A stretch of DNA of 64,000 bases from Aplidium turbinatum (lineage: Eukaryota; Chordata; Ascidiacea; Aplousobranchia; Polyclinidae). Under the pieces are notes generated by a model that worked only from the letters and a program-made list of their open reading frames with translations, made no database searches and was not told the DNA's origin. The translations under genes were made by a program, and so were the position numbers. The stretch covers positions 18,645,695 through 18,709,694 of the forward strand of contig OU964924.1 in assembly GCA_918807975.1 (NCBI GenBank), in the 5' to 3' direction. Each line of letters starts with the position of its first letter. Within the stretch, counting starts at the first letter, position 1. Positions 34,088 to 44,468 of this stretch are shown piece after piece.

Positions 34088-34731
34088 TCACAAGCAGCAG
34101 AGCTTACCAAGCAAAAAGAGGATTTTAATCAGCTGGAGTATTAAATTTGAGAATAGAGAAAGGTTTTTCCAACTCGGACAATGCCTGGTAAGCTCTTTTA
34201 GCATCGTAGCCAACAGAGATTTTGCTCCTGTTGCCTTGCTGAATGAATCAATTTGATAACTCATCGATTGTCTATTCAGCTCTGAATAATTTTTGACCAT
34301 TTCAGGAACTAAGCCGGTCTTGAAAATTCGTGCAAGTTCTTTATACTTTGCAGAATCGGAATTCAGGCTACTTTCAAACCGTTCGGTCAGTTCAGAGATA
34401 ACTCTGTCCATGAACTGATTGTAAAGTATTTTATAACTTAATGCAGTTGAGTGTCTGCAGTAGCTGCCATCGAGCCTCCACCCAATCTTTCAGAAACTCT
34501 TCTTTTCCGTGGTGCTTGCAAAGGCTTGATAAAATTAGCAGCAAATTTTTCCGGAAGTGAAACTGCATTTTTGTAATTGTTCTCAAACTCCATATCACAA
34601 TATTTCTCTTGAGTGATTTTCAGGGTCTGAAACAGCTCTTCACAAGAGTCAATGTCGAGCGTTTCTCTTTGCAGCGTGATACTAAATTGCTCTATAAGTG
34701 CCAAAGGCTTCAAAATCAGCACAAGTTCCAA
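34088..34731 (-). pseudogene. hAT transposase fragments
   Basis: Two minus-strand blocks, 34731-34438 (LALIEQFSITLQRETLDIDS, FAANFIKPLQAPRKRRVSER) and 34411-34088 (MDRVISELTERFESSL, AKYKELARIFKTGLVPEM). The R-x-F...P-x-K-x-RR context and FMDxVISELxxRF are typical of the central part of ZMYM1-like hAT transposases. Neither the finger nor the dimerisation domain is present between the TIRs. Confidence 0.55.
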
Positions 34732-35235
34732 ATACGCTTTTGCAGTTTCTTCATTACTGCTGTGCCGTGGCCAGTGGCCTGGTCCAACTCGTCCTTAATA
34801 CCTTCAATGAAGGTCCTTCATTGTCTAGCGTTAAGTCCAAGACAATTTAGAACTGTGATCAAACATCAATAAATGAAAAACAACAGCAATTTGAGATGCT
34901 TGCAAACAACTAAATCGAAGTACAACTTCATAGCAACTAATTTTTTTCTGAATTATTGGGGGGGATATATCCCCCCATCCCCCCTACTTTGGCACCACTG
35001 CACGCACGCAGTAAAAGCTCTCCAGCCATTTGTTGCTACCTGCCTGTGTGAGAGAGGGGGTTTTCTGCGCTTACTAGACCGGGAGCCCGCGACCTTCACT
35101 CTAGGTGAAAAAGTTACCAATTTCCATTCATACAGCGATGTCCGATGGTATGTGGGTAGGCTACTCATAATCTGGAAGTCTGTCGGGCCGCCGGTGGTGG
35201 GTGTGGGAATAGGGGGCATTTTTTATGGCCCAAAA

Positions 35236-35650
35236 AATGCGCTAGGTCAGCTGAAAAAGTTACCGCTTGAAATTTAGTTGGTTGTACAGTAAATTGTTTC
35301 TACATGATTGTCTGGTATGTGACAGACATTTTCGGTGACAAGTTTTTTACCCTCCAAAAAATTTGCGCTAGGTCAGCTGAAAAGTTACCAGATAAAACCA
35401 ACTGATTATTAATCTGTGGGTGTCAAGCTTCACAAAAATATATGTAACAGACAAATTTGATGGTGGGTGTCCCCTAACAGACGACCTAAAGTAGGTAGCC
35501 CCCCCTAACTTGAGCTAGGTCAGCTGAAATAGTTACCGGATAAAACCAATTGAAAATTAATGTATGAGTGTTAAGCTTCACAAAAATGTATCTGACAGAC
35601 AAATTTGATGGTGGGTGTCTCCTGACAGACGACCTAAAGTAATATGGCAA
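35236..35650. repeat. Tandem repeat, about three units of 126-147 bp
   Basis: GCTAGGTCAGCTGAAA starts units at 35241, 35367 and 35514; the last two also share CAGATAAAACCAA/CGGATAAAACCAA and GACAGACAAATTTGATGGTG. It separates the hAT remnant from the minus-strand Penelope RT part. Confidence 0.8.
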
Positions 35651-35657
35651 TCACCCA

Positions 35658-36582
35658 AACTTGCTGTGGTGTATGTATGGAATGAAGCGATGGCAGTGCG
35701 CTCAATGTATTTCATGAAAATGTTAGCCACGACCGGGGAAATGCAAGAACCCATCGGCCTACCATAAATTTGGCGATTAAGAACGTTATTATAACAAAAT
35801 GCAATGGACTCAAAACACAATATCAAAGCTTCTGTAACGTCATTCATAGAAAGTTTAGTCTGCAAACATTCTTTGAGAGGGACGGAAGTAAATAAGCTCA
35901 CAACATCAAAAGAAACAAAGCAATTATTGCAATCAATAGAGGTGTTTTTGATTAATGGTACAAACTCAAATGAATTTTTTACGGTGTATTCTTGGTTCAA
36001 CAATGGCGATAAAATGTCAATTAAAAACTTCGATAAATTATAAGTAGGCGAACCGATAAAGGACACGATAGGTCGAAGAGGGGTGTGGTTTTTATGAATT
36101 TTGGGCAATCTATAAATTTTCTGAGTTGCACTCTTATTACACTTAAGACGATGATAAACCGGCATAGTGATTTTTCGTTGAGTTGCAAATCGCCAAATTA
36201 ATTTGTTTACAGATTTTTCAATAGATGCAATGGGATTAGGTTGACGTCTTAAAATGTTGTATGTAGTATTGTCATTTAAAAGTTCAGAGAGTTTGTTATG
36301 ATACTCAGAACTGTCCATAATTACCGTAGCGTTCCCTTTATCGGCTTTTATTATTTTCATGGAGCTGTTAAACTTCTGTTCTTTAAAAGCTGTCATTTCT
36401 TCTGGAAGAAGATTGGGTGGAGGGGGTCTTGCCGAATTCAGAATTTGAGTAATCTTTGATCTGGTGATTGCAACACCAGCTGCGTCATTCACACCTCTGT
36501 ATCGTTTTTCTGTTGCCGCTACAATATCCAATTTCGGAATTGACTTGGGCAAAATGGCAAAATTGTGACCCTTTTTCAACAC
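35658..36582 (-). pseudogene. Penelope-like reverse transcriptase, N-terminal and central part
   Basis: The minus frame reads IIKADKGNATVIMDSSEY, KIYRLPKIHKNHTPLRPIVS, FDVVSLFTSVP and GRPMGSCISPVVANIF, the RT motifs up to and including the region before the catalytic YVDD. The similarity to the plus-strand copy at 37213-37620 stops at about 35658, before YVDD. About 310 codons remain open, so this copy is fairly recent although truncated. Confidence 0.88.
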
Positions 36583-36639
36583 TTTGATTTGACGTTAAGT
36601 GAGTTCTTTCTGGCTTAGATTTTTCACCCATCTGTTTGT

Positions 36640-38918
36640 CAACTATGATGCGTCATTTCTTTCTGAGAGCTGTGATTGTCGTAAAGCAGCTAACTTTTTT
36701 TCATGAATATCTTTTGTTGTATTGTTCGTCCTTTATCGGTTCGCCTACTTATAATTTTTTGAAATTTTTAATTGACATTTCATCGCCGTTGTTTCATCGC
36801 CGTCGCCGTTTGGTCTGTAAAGCCGGCAATCCTTGATAATGTGGGCTGCCGTCTGCATTTCACCACACTCACAAGTAGCACTTTCTGCCAAGCCCCAGCG
36901 CAACATGTCTGCACCATAGCGTCCAACACCAGTGAGCAAACGGTTACGCCTTGATGAGGCAAGTCTAGAGCGACCATGGCCCAGCTGGTTCTCGGGCGGG
37001 GATCTGAATACTTGGCGAAGTGGGGATGTGCTGCTTGACCATATTGTTCACACCACGCCGCATGGCACCACTGGTTGCTAGGGCTTCCACCAGAGGCTGC
37101 CAGAAGGTCTTGTGCAGCGCGTACAAATGGCTTTCTTGATTTTAGCAGCTGCTTTGGTGGATATCTCAGCGTGGTTTTCGCCATTGTCATTGTTGAACCT
37201 GAATTTGTTGAATCGCCATTGTTGAACCAAGGATACACCGTAAAAAATTCATTTGAATTTGTACAATTAATCAAAAACACCTCTGTTGATTACAATAATT
37301 GCTTTGTTTCTTTTGATGTTGTGAGCTTATTTACTTACGTTCCTCTCAAAGAATGTTTGCAGATTATCTCTCAGTTACTTTCGCAAGATAAGTCTTCACA
37401 CGAACGCACTAAACTTTCTGTGAATGACGTCACAGAAGCTTTGATATTGTGTTTTGAGTCCATTGCATTTTGTTATAATAACGTTCTTAATCGCCAAATT
37501 TATGGTACGCCGATGAGTTCGTGCATTTTCCCGGTCGTGGCTAACATTTTCATGAAAAACACTGAGCGCACTGCCATCGCTTCATTCCATACACCACCGC
37601 AACTTTGGGTGAGATATGTAGATGACACTTTTTACATTATAAAAAGTCTGCGGTCAACCAATTCCATCAACATTTGAACAGCACATCTTCTTCAATTCAA
37701 TTCGCAACAGAACATGAAAAAAACAACTTCATATCATTTTTAGACGTCTTAGCTTTCGTCACTATACCACAAACACTTTGACTACTACAATTTTCAAAAA
37801 ACCCACACACTGACAGATATTTGAATTTTAATTCACACCACCCCGAACATCAAAAACTTACTGCAGCTAAAACTTTGTATGACAGCATTGACACACATGT
37901 CGCAGATCCGCATGAACGTTCACGACAGAAGAAAGCATACACAATAGGCCTACGTTGTTCCTCAATGGATTTACAAGAAAGCATGCTTGCTAACGACAAC
38001 CAAAAAGTTTAATACCTCCATCTATACCCAGTATAAGTTTTTGTTTCTTTACCTTATGTTAAGGGAGTTTCTGAAAAATTCGGCGTATCTTAAATAAAAT
38101 TAGTGTAAAAGTCGCTTTGAAACCTTTCTTGACAATAAGTAAATTTTTGCCGTCTTTAAAAGACACAGCGAAATCTCAGGTTTAGTGTGCCAAGTTTCTT
38201 GTGATGATTGCAATTTAATTTATGTTGGCCAAACCAAACGAGATCTTAAATCTCGCATTAATGAACACAAAAGAGCTTTCAAATATCAACACGCGGAACA
38301 TTCTGCTCCTTGCATGCATATCATAACTTCAGATCATAAAATAACTTGGAGCGATTCTAAAATTATAGAGCTTCGGTAGAGAGTTTGTCTTGTTGAACCA
38401 TAGGCATACGAAGCCGAGCAACGTTATCAAGTTTAACATATTCAAGTTTATTATATACCGGTACCAATTCTAAAATTCTAAAAGTTGAAAGTGATTATAA
38501 AAAGCGAATGTTTTCTGAAAGTTGGTTCATCAATCAAAAGCCTCATGTGATGAATCGCAATGATGGCATCTGTTTTCCTACGATCTACAAAAAACTATTG
38601 TAAGATCTTATTTTACGTTGTTTAAATTGGTTTCATGCTGATTGTAAAACTGTGCAGTAGTGCGTACAAAACTCGATTCATCATGATGACTCATGCCGTT
38701 CACTCTCCTCTCCTGTTGTTATTTCTTGTTTCTTGTTGATGGTTAACATTTAAGTCCCTTCTTCTAAGTTATCGTATTTCAAACTTTGCGCGCGATAATT
38801 TTTTGTCTAGAAGTTGAATTTTCATTTTGCATGTTTAGTTCATTTCAGTGACATGGTCCTGTGTTTTGCCATGCTAGACAGGTAGTCACTACCTGGTCTA
38901 GCCCCCTGAAGAAGTCAA
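36640..38918 (+). pseudogene. Penelope-like element, plus-strand copy
   Basis: It begins within the region before FIGSPTYNFLKFLIDISSP, is interrupted by a LINE fragment (36783-37205), resumes at about 37210 with VKNSFEFVQLIKNTSVD and FDVVSLFTYVPLKECLQ, and includes RYVDDTFYIIKS (catalytic Asp pair). Downstream, 38185-38379 encodes LIYVGQTKRDLKSRINEH (GIY-YIG endonuclease). Several stops and frame changes separate RT and endonuclease. The 3' end matches the inverse of 31716-31800 and is cut off at 38918 by another LINE fragment. It lies head to head with the minus-strand copy. Confidence 0.85.
36783..37205 (-). pseudogene. CR1/Jockey-like LINE 3' fragment
   Basis: The minus strand reads SRKPFVRAAQDLLAASGG, then in another frame LLTGVGRYGADMLR and WGLAESATCECGEMQTAAH. 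The last block is the terminal zinc-knuckle-like motif also seen at 3320-3390 and 47340-47440. It interrupts the plus-strand Penelope copy. Confidence 0.7.
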
Positions 38919-39179
38919 TCTTGGTCTGCCTTTGTTTCTTTTACCGTTTATCTTCCTTTCTATTAATGATCTTTGTAACGAGTTTTGCCTTAATTTGTGT
39001 CCGAAATACTTCAATTTTCTTCTTTTGACCATTTGTAAGAGAATTTTGCTTGAATTAAATTTGGATAATACTTCATCGTTAGTGATCTTTTGTTTCCATG
39101 AAATTTTTAACATTTGCCTGTATGACCAGAGCTCGAAGGCATCGATCCGTTTTTCCATTTTTTGCTGAGCGATAACCAC
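38919..39179 (-). pseudogene. RTE-like LINE, C-terminal fragment
   Basis: The minus frame reads KRIDAFELWSYRQMLKISW, RRKLKYFGHKLRQN and GKRNKGRPRLT, the stretch after the reverse transcriptase in RTE-group proteins. It begins abruptly at the broken 3' end of the plus-strand Penelope copy. Confidence 0.75.
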
Positions 39180-39190
39180 TCGGCCACTGA
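39113..39190 (-). repeat. tRNA-derived sequence (Ser/Leu-like), SINE-type
   Basis: On the minus strand CAGTGGCCGAGTGGTTATCG is an A box of the kind in tRNA-Ser/Leu. A weaker B box-like CTTCGAGCTC lies downstream. It overlaps the LINE fragment end. Confidence 0.4.
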
Positions 39191-39397
39191 GGTGGTTAGA
39201 TTAAGACTAGATAATAATAATAATGTTATGGTTTTTACTTATTGTCGCTCAGCAACAGCTAAGGTCTTTTAGCAACAGGACTCGTTTTTATTTTATATCA
39301 GGTTTACGATGTTATCATATTATTACCTGGTTTATTCTTACTGCGTTATGCAATAAAGAATACAGTTGGTACTGTTTTTACCCGTAAGTCTTTGGTT

Positions 39398-39475
39398 TGA
39401 CCCGACCTGGAATCGATCTCAAATCTACCAGTACCAGAGCCAAAAACGAAACCACTTGGCCACTGAGCTGGTGTA
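39398..39475 (-). repeat. tRNA-derived sequence (Ser/Leu-like), SINE-type
   Basis: On the minus strand GCTCAGTGGCCAAGTGGTTT (A box) and GATCGATTCCAGGTCGGGT (B box) are correctly ordered and ~45 bases apart. A second copy of the head is at 39113-39190. Confidence 0.5.
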
Positions 39476-39954
39476 GACACTAGATTACGCAGCAAAACAA
39501 AACGAACTAAACATATTAAAAACAAAAAAAATAATTAATTTTGCTCAGAAAAGAAATGGAAAAACTAGATTCTCTCTACCAAAGCAAACTCTCTACTTAG
39601 TGGCACCTAGTGGATGCCAAAATTTTGGAGAAACAACGCTTAACAACAAGCCGAAACTTCATTTTGTCAGTTTCGATCAAAGCTTCCCCGGGTACCAAAC
39701 GCAAAACTATCAGGATTGTGCTTCCAAAAAAGCTTTCCCATTATAATCAATCTTTTACTTTATACTTTATAGGCTACGTACTATAGCACTACGACTAGCC
39801 GCAAAAAATAAAGCATGCCATGTGAATATGATACTACCTCTCAATGAAATAAAGTATTTAATATAGGAGTGATTGTAACATTTTGTTTCTTGAGACTTAT
39901 GTTTTCTTTAATTGAAAACTATTTGATTCAATTGCATACGCATTAAGATTTGTT
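39476..39954. other. No gene seen
   Basis: A/T-rich sequence leading into the satellite; the last ~60 bases look like the end of a degenerate satellite unit. Confidence 0.4.
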
Positions 39955-41060
39955 GGCAAAAGGTTGGTTCACAACCGAATGCCCACGGCGACGAACGCGC
40001 TGTGGGGCCCACCATTGGCTAAACGTCGCGTCAACAAACTCCTTTTTATATAGCGTTTTTGTTGCAATAAACCTTCGTTCACTTTAATTTCGTCAAATTG
40101 TAACACATACTGGCCAATAGTTAGAATTATTTTGTTGTAAATACGAAAAATGATATTTGTTGTAGAAAGGTTGGTTCACAACCGAATGCCCACGGCGACG
40201 AACGAGCTGTGGGGCCCACCATTGGCTCAACGTCGCGTCAACAACTATCATTCATATTAAATTTTTGTTGAAATAAAGCTTTAGAATTCTTTATTTCACA
40301 GAATTATAATACATACTTGCCATAATTCTTAATTCGTTTGCCAGAAACACCAAAATTAGGATTCATTCTCAAAAAGTTGACTGACAACCGTTCAATGCTC
40401 ACGGCGAAGAACGCGCTGTGGAGCCCACCATTGGCTCAACGTCGAGTCAACAACTATCATTCATATTAAATTTTTGTTGAAATAAAGCTTTAAAATTCTT
40501 CATTTCACAGAATTATAATACGTACTTACCATAATTCTTAATTCGTTTGCCAGAAATACCAAAATTAAGATTTATTCTCAAAAGGTTGGCTGACAACCGA
40601 ATGCCCACGGTGACGTACGCGACGTTGGCTCTTCGTTGGTTCAACGTTGTGTTAACAACCTATTTATTATATTGACGTTTGTTGAAATAAAAATTTATAA
40701 AAGCTTCAGTTCACAGAATTGTAATGGGTACTTTTCATTATGTAAGATTATTTCACCGGGAATATAAAAATAAACAATCGGTGGCTGGAGGTTGGCTTTC
40801 AACCGAATGCCCACGACGACAAATGCGACGTTGGCCCACCATTGCCTTAACGTTGTGTCAACATCCAAGTTTTACACAATATATATTTGGTAAAAAAATG
40901 TTTCATGTGGATTATATCGCCAAATTATAACATGTTGTACCCTTTGTTAGTGATTCTTTGTTCAGTGAAAGAAATAATGTTAGTTGGCAAATGGTTGTTT
41001 TGCGACGAAAAGCCGACCGCGACGTTCGCGACGGTTGGCCACCGATCAGCCAATATTGTT
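39955..41060 (+). repeat. ~206-bp satellite, six units
   Basis: Unit starts (AGGTTGGTTCACAACCGAAT-like) are at about 39961, 40168, 40375, 40583, 40789 and 40991, spacings 207, 207, 208, 206 and 202. Each unit has a conserved GC-rich half (GAATGCCCACGGCGACGAAC, CCCACCATTGGCTCAACGTC) and a variable A/T-rich half. The last unit is the most diverged. Confidence 0.9.
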
Positions 41061-41164
41061 TGCTGTGCGGGTTGGCATATGGAACAAAGCTGGTCTTCCA
41101 GTGCATAGCAAACAGAGAAACCTAGCACTTCTGGCATACAATCTGCCAAAGCATCGGCACTACT

Positions 41165-41338
41165 ATGTTTGAAACAGAAAAAAAGAAATGAAGTAGTTAG
41201 ATGTCTACACAGTAGCGAAAGCGACTCTGATGGTGATATGAATTGGAAAGATGATAAGAAATACGAGCCTCTGAAACCAGCTGTTGGGGAAAAGTGTACA
41301 AGAAAGTACATTCTTTTTCCATAAATGATAGAAGTTGT
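41165..41338 (+). pseudogene. Coding-like fragment, unknown
   Basis: One frame reads KKRNEVVRCLHSSESDSDGD then MNWKDDKKYEPLKPAVGEK, an acidic/basic stretch that looks like an unfolded N-terminal region. It breaks at the MITE starting 41339. No family recognised. Confidence 0.25.
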
Positions 41339-42302
41339 GTAGGGGAAGGTCGGGACCCATGATCATGGTGGGAGCCATAATCCACCCCCGTTTTTTTTAA
41401 TACAAAGTACTCTTTTTGCATTTTTTGATGTCATTATATTTTTTATGCTTAGATAACTTTCCCACAATCCTTTGGTCAAAATTGTACTAAAAATGAAGGT
41501 GCAAAAAGGATTTATAGGTTTTGGGTTAAAAAAGTAAATTTTTTTGGCTGAATTTGTTTTAAAATAACTCATTTGTTATGCAAGAAATGTTCATGAACTT
41601 TTTTGTAGTGGTAGGTGATGTATTTATGATGAGATTAAGCTGAAAGGTTTTTCGATAGCAATGTTAGTTTTTTTTCAGCTGTTGTTTCATTCCTGAACGA
41701 TCAGGTAGGGAGCCTTGAGTCACCTTGTGTTGGGACCTACAAGCCATGACAAGTGCCTGTGATAGTAGATGTTAAAGTGTCATATGACATCATTTTTTTG
41801 TTTTCACACCTTTCCATTAGGATATGTCACAATTCTGACTTTTGTTTCGTTTGCAACTATTAATTATGCTATTTCACATGAAAATTCTGACAGCTCATCC
41901 CAAGGAATCATTCGAAAATTCTTCATCGCTTATTTCAAAATTTAAAGCTTGGAAGCTGGCTTAAAGATTGATTTCACACATAAATAATAGGCTACAACTA
42001 TGTTTTAGAATTGCATTTTTGATATGGCGAAGTGATTTCTTTGCTAAAATACTACATTTTTTGGCTTATCGCAATTGTGGCTTATCGCTCCCCACATGTG
42101 GGGTGCGATAAGCCGCTTGGCGCGTGTTTACGTTTTTGAGCGTAAATTAAACATTCGCTGAATTAATAACTTGTACTTTTGCTGTAGAGTAGGTAGCACT
42201 ACAAGGCATTGCAAAACCAATTTTTAGAGAAAAATATTGAGAAACGTAGAAGATATGCATCTAAAGGAAAAAAGTGGCTCACAGGTCCCGACCTTCCCCT
42301 AC
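41339..42302. mobile_element. 964-bp MITE with perfect 19-bp TIRs
   Basis: Ends GTAGGGGAAGGTCGGGACC and its exact inverse. The target duplication is unclear (TTG is possible). Non-coding. Near the right side, 42079-42114 is a 36-bp palindrome with one mismatched pair (GGCTTATCGC...GCGATAAGCC). Confidence 0.75.
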
Positions 42303-42920
42303 TTGCTGATCGTAGGATGACTTCGGTACGCCAGCAGTCAGATCTTATGAGGTCGGTTCTTGGAAAAGATCAAGTAGCTGCAATGCTGCATCACCTTCGA
42401 CAGTATACTGCCAACGACAAAAAAATCTCTGATGGAAAGTGAGAAACTTCTCAACTCAGCTTCTGCCATGCATTTGTGTTACGATGGGCGCGTTGTCGAT
42501 AAAATAGATCGATACGTTTTCTTGGGCCAACTTGTTGATGATAATGGCAGGAAGCACGAAAGTGTGCTTGCTGTTAAATGTTTTCCCAAAAGTGTGTCGG
42601 TCACTGCAGAACTGATTTTTGTCACCATCATCCAGTAGGCTTGCAGAGTTCACCTATCCCAAGTATATTCAGTCATGGCATGGCTGATACGACTGCTCTC
42701 AACACAGGAAAAAAGTCCGGAGTCAATACTCGACTGGTCAAATATTTTAATGATGAAGTTGGTCATGATATTCATACCCTTTAACGCATGTTCCACATAA
42801 ACGAAATATATCTTTCCCATGTCATTTCTTTTGTGGACGGCGCCAAGAAGAGTCCCGAAGCAATGCAAGATGGGGCTTTGCTTAACCAGATAGCAAGACT
42901 AGACAAGCCCAATACTGAAA
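42303..42920 (+). pseudogene. Coding remnants inside the right inverted repeat arm
   Basis: Blocks in changing frames read MTSVRQQSDLMRSVLGKDQV, LLNSASAMHLCYDGRVVDKI, SGVNTRLVKYFNDEVGHDIH and NEIYLSHVISFVDGAKKSPE. They have the look of a decayed transposon protein; I cannot name the family. The blocks end just before the arm at 42943. Confidence 0.4.
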
Positions 42921-42942
42921 CCTTAACACCAACTATTATTAC

Positions 42943-43335
42943 GCAATAACAGCTTCCAAGAGTAGAAAAATACAGAAAAACTTTTATGTTGATCACCTGA
43001 TCTATGTTCATCAGGAGAAAATAGACCGAAAATCAGATTTTTTGAAATAACTTTTTTTCTGAAGCAGATAGACTTTAATATTCTCTACATCAGGTATAGG
43101 AAACCGACCCTTCTGCGCATTTTCAAACTAATTTTGTCGATCTATGATGAGCGGTTCCGGAGATACGGCCAAATTTCGAGATTTTGAGGCCCAAAAGTTT
43201 CAAACCTCGTGGACCACCTCAATATGACGTCATAATTGAAAAAAATTTGGGGTATAAACTTTTTACCCCAAATACCACCAGATGGGACCCCAGGCATTTT
43301 GAATTTCAAAAATGGTAAAAAAATGAAACACCCTA
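42943..43335 (-). repeat. Right arm of long inverted repeat
   Basis: Inverse of 1095-1487 with about 97% identity by eye; ends ATGAAACACCCTA at 43335. Confidence 0.9.
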
Positions 43336-43622
43336 CTATATAGGCTACTCAAGTGTAGGCTATACCAGATCAAAACTAAGGTATAAGTTACAGCTGGAGA
43401 AGGGTATACAGCTTAGATCTGTGATAGTGAAAGTCACAACAGAGACAGCAATTGGCATATTTATAAACTTTTAACCGGACCTACTGGTGTGCGGTTATTA
43501 CTCGCCAACCTGCTTTGTGCTTTTGAAACAGATACGCTCATTTTGCATGCGTGTGCAGTGTGGTTCGCATTTGACTTTGGGATTGTTGCGTCATTAATGC
43601 GCAAGTACGGGCTTGTGATGAA

Positions 43623-44468
43623 ATGACCTCCTCTTCTAAAAAACTTATTCTGCACTCAAAGGTACGGTGGCTATTGCGAGGGAAAGTTCTTTCCCGTGTG
43701 TTTGAACTTCGCGAACAATTAGGGGCATTTTACACTGAACATGAAGACCCAAGGGCTTCCAAGTTTCGTGACATATTCTGGATTGCAAAATTGGCATACT
43801 TGGCGTCGATTTTTGATCGTTTGAACCAAGTGAATATCAGTCTTCAAGGGAGAGGGGGTGATATATTTCGGTCAACTAGCAAGATCAATGCGCTGAAGAT
43901 GAAAATTGCACTCTGGAAAGAGAGTGCTTTGTCGAGGAACTTCAATGACTTTCCTGTATTAAGTCAAGACATGAAAGAGTCTAGCTGGGAGTTTGAGGAC
44001 GTTTCTACTGAAGATAACTTGTCTGCCCTTATTGTTGGTCACCTGAAATTACTTGCCGACAATTTGACTACGTATTTTCCTGAAGATAACGACCAATGTC
44101 TGGAAGCAAACTCGTGGAATATCCAACCATTTAATGAAGAACCAACTGAGGATGAGGAATTATTGGAACTACGGGCTGATTTAAATCAAAAATTCTCATT
44201 CCGAGAAGTGGATTACACAGAATGCTGGGTATCTCTTCTTGAATTTCCCGAATACACAAATCTCGCCCAAAAAGCCATTGATGTCTTGGTGCAGATGCCT
44301 ACCACTTATTTATGTAAAGAAGGGTTTTCCAGTCTTGTTGAGATCATGTCAAACAAACGAAACTCGATACTTGACACTGATTCTTTAATGCGGGGAGGAA
44401 TAGAGAAAGAGCTAACGCCACGTTATGTCCAACTTGCCGAAACAATGCAACAACAAGCTAGCTATTAA
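43623..44468 (+). pseudogene. hAT transposase (ZBED5/SCAND3-like), C-terminal 281 codons open
   Basis: The frame starts abruptly with KLILHSKVRWLLRGKVLSR, the RW block of hAT transposases, then LAYLASIFDRLNQVNISLQG, INALKMKIALWKE, and the dimerisation signature VLVQMPTTYLCKEGFSSLVE, ending with a natural stop at 44468. There is no interruption over 281 codons. The BED finger and the first catalytic Asp are absent; the sequence upstream (43470-43620) is open in part but not recognisable as this family. It is a 5'-truncated copy, recent by its openness. Confidence 0.85.

Larger units (their letters stand above)
33405..35000 (-). mobile_element. hAT transposon nested in the ZBED5-like hAT
   Basis: CACGCACG at 33397-33404 and 35001-35008 is a perfect 8-bp target duplication. 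Ends CAGTGGTGCCGAAGT and the inverse of ACTTTGGCACCACTG agree at 14 of 15. The element is 1,596 bp. It carries decayed minus-strand transposase fragments (34731-34088) and a tRNA-like 3' half at 33677-33724. The insertion lies in the dimerisation region of the host element's transposase. Confidence 0.88.
32466..35060 (+). mobile_element. hAT element (ZBED5/SCAND3-like), interrupted by a second hAT
   Basis: Starts CAGTGCTTCTCAACCCCTGG, a hAT terminus, exactly where the minus-strand Penelope copy stops. Its transposase remnant runs 32830-33396 and resumes at 35009 after the inserted element 33405-35000. The right terminus and the 8-bp duplication (expected ACATAAGG) were not found, so the right boundary is only where coding similarity ends. 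Confidence 0.6.
1095..43335. mobile_element. Candidate 42-kb TIR-bounded element (or two separate truncated copies)
   Basis: The two ends are inverted repeats of ~393 bp (1095-1487 and 42943-43335) that agree at roughly 97% by eye. Both begin TAGGGTGTTTCATTTTTT. The 8 bases outside the left end are CTATATAC and outside the right end CTATATAG, a 7/8 match, and an 8-bp duplication is also what the related 2067-4315 element shows. Just inside each arm lie plus-strand coding remnants, and beyond these GTTGGC-rich tandem repeats. The 40 kb between is mostly other transposons. The alternative is two unrelated copies of one family, each missing its other half; the flank match could be chance because the flanks are TA-rich. 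Confidence 0.35.

Noticed and set aside
34873-35277. 134-codon plus-strand open frame as a gene
   Set aside because: It runs from the inner hAT across its junction into the ZBED5-like hAT; only the ALQPFVATCLCERGGF part is meaningful.
40925-41311. 128-codon minus-strand open frame
   Set aside because: Overlaps satellite sequence and shows no domain or codon pattern.
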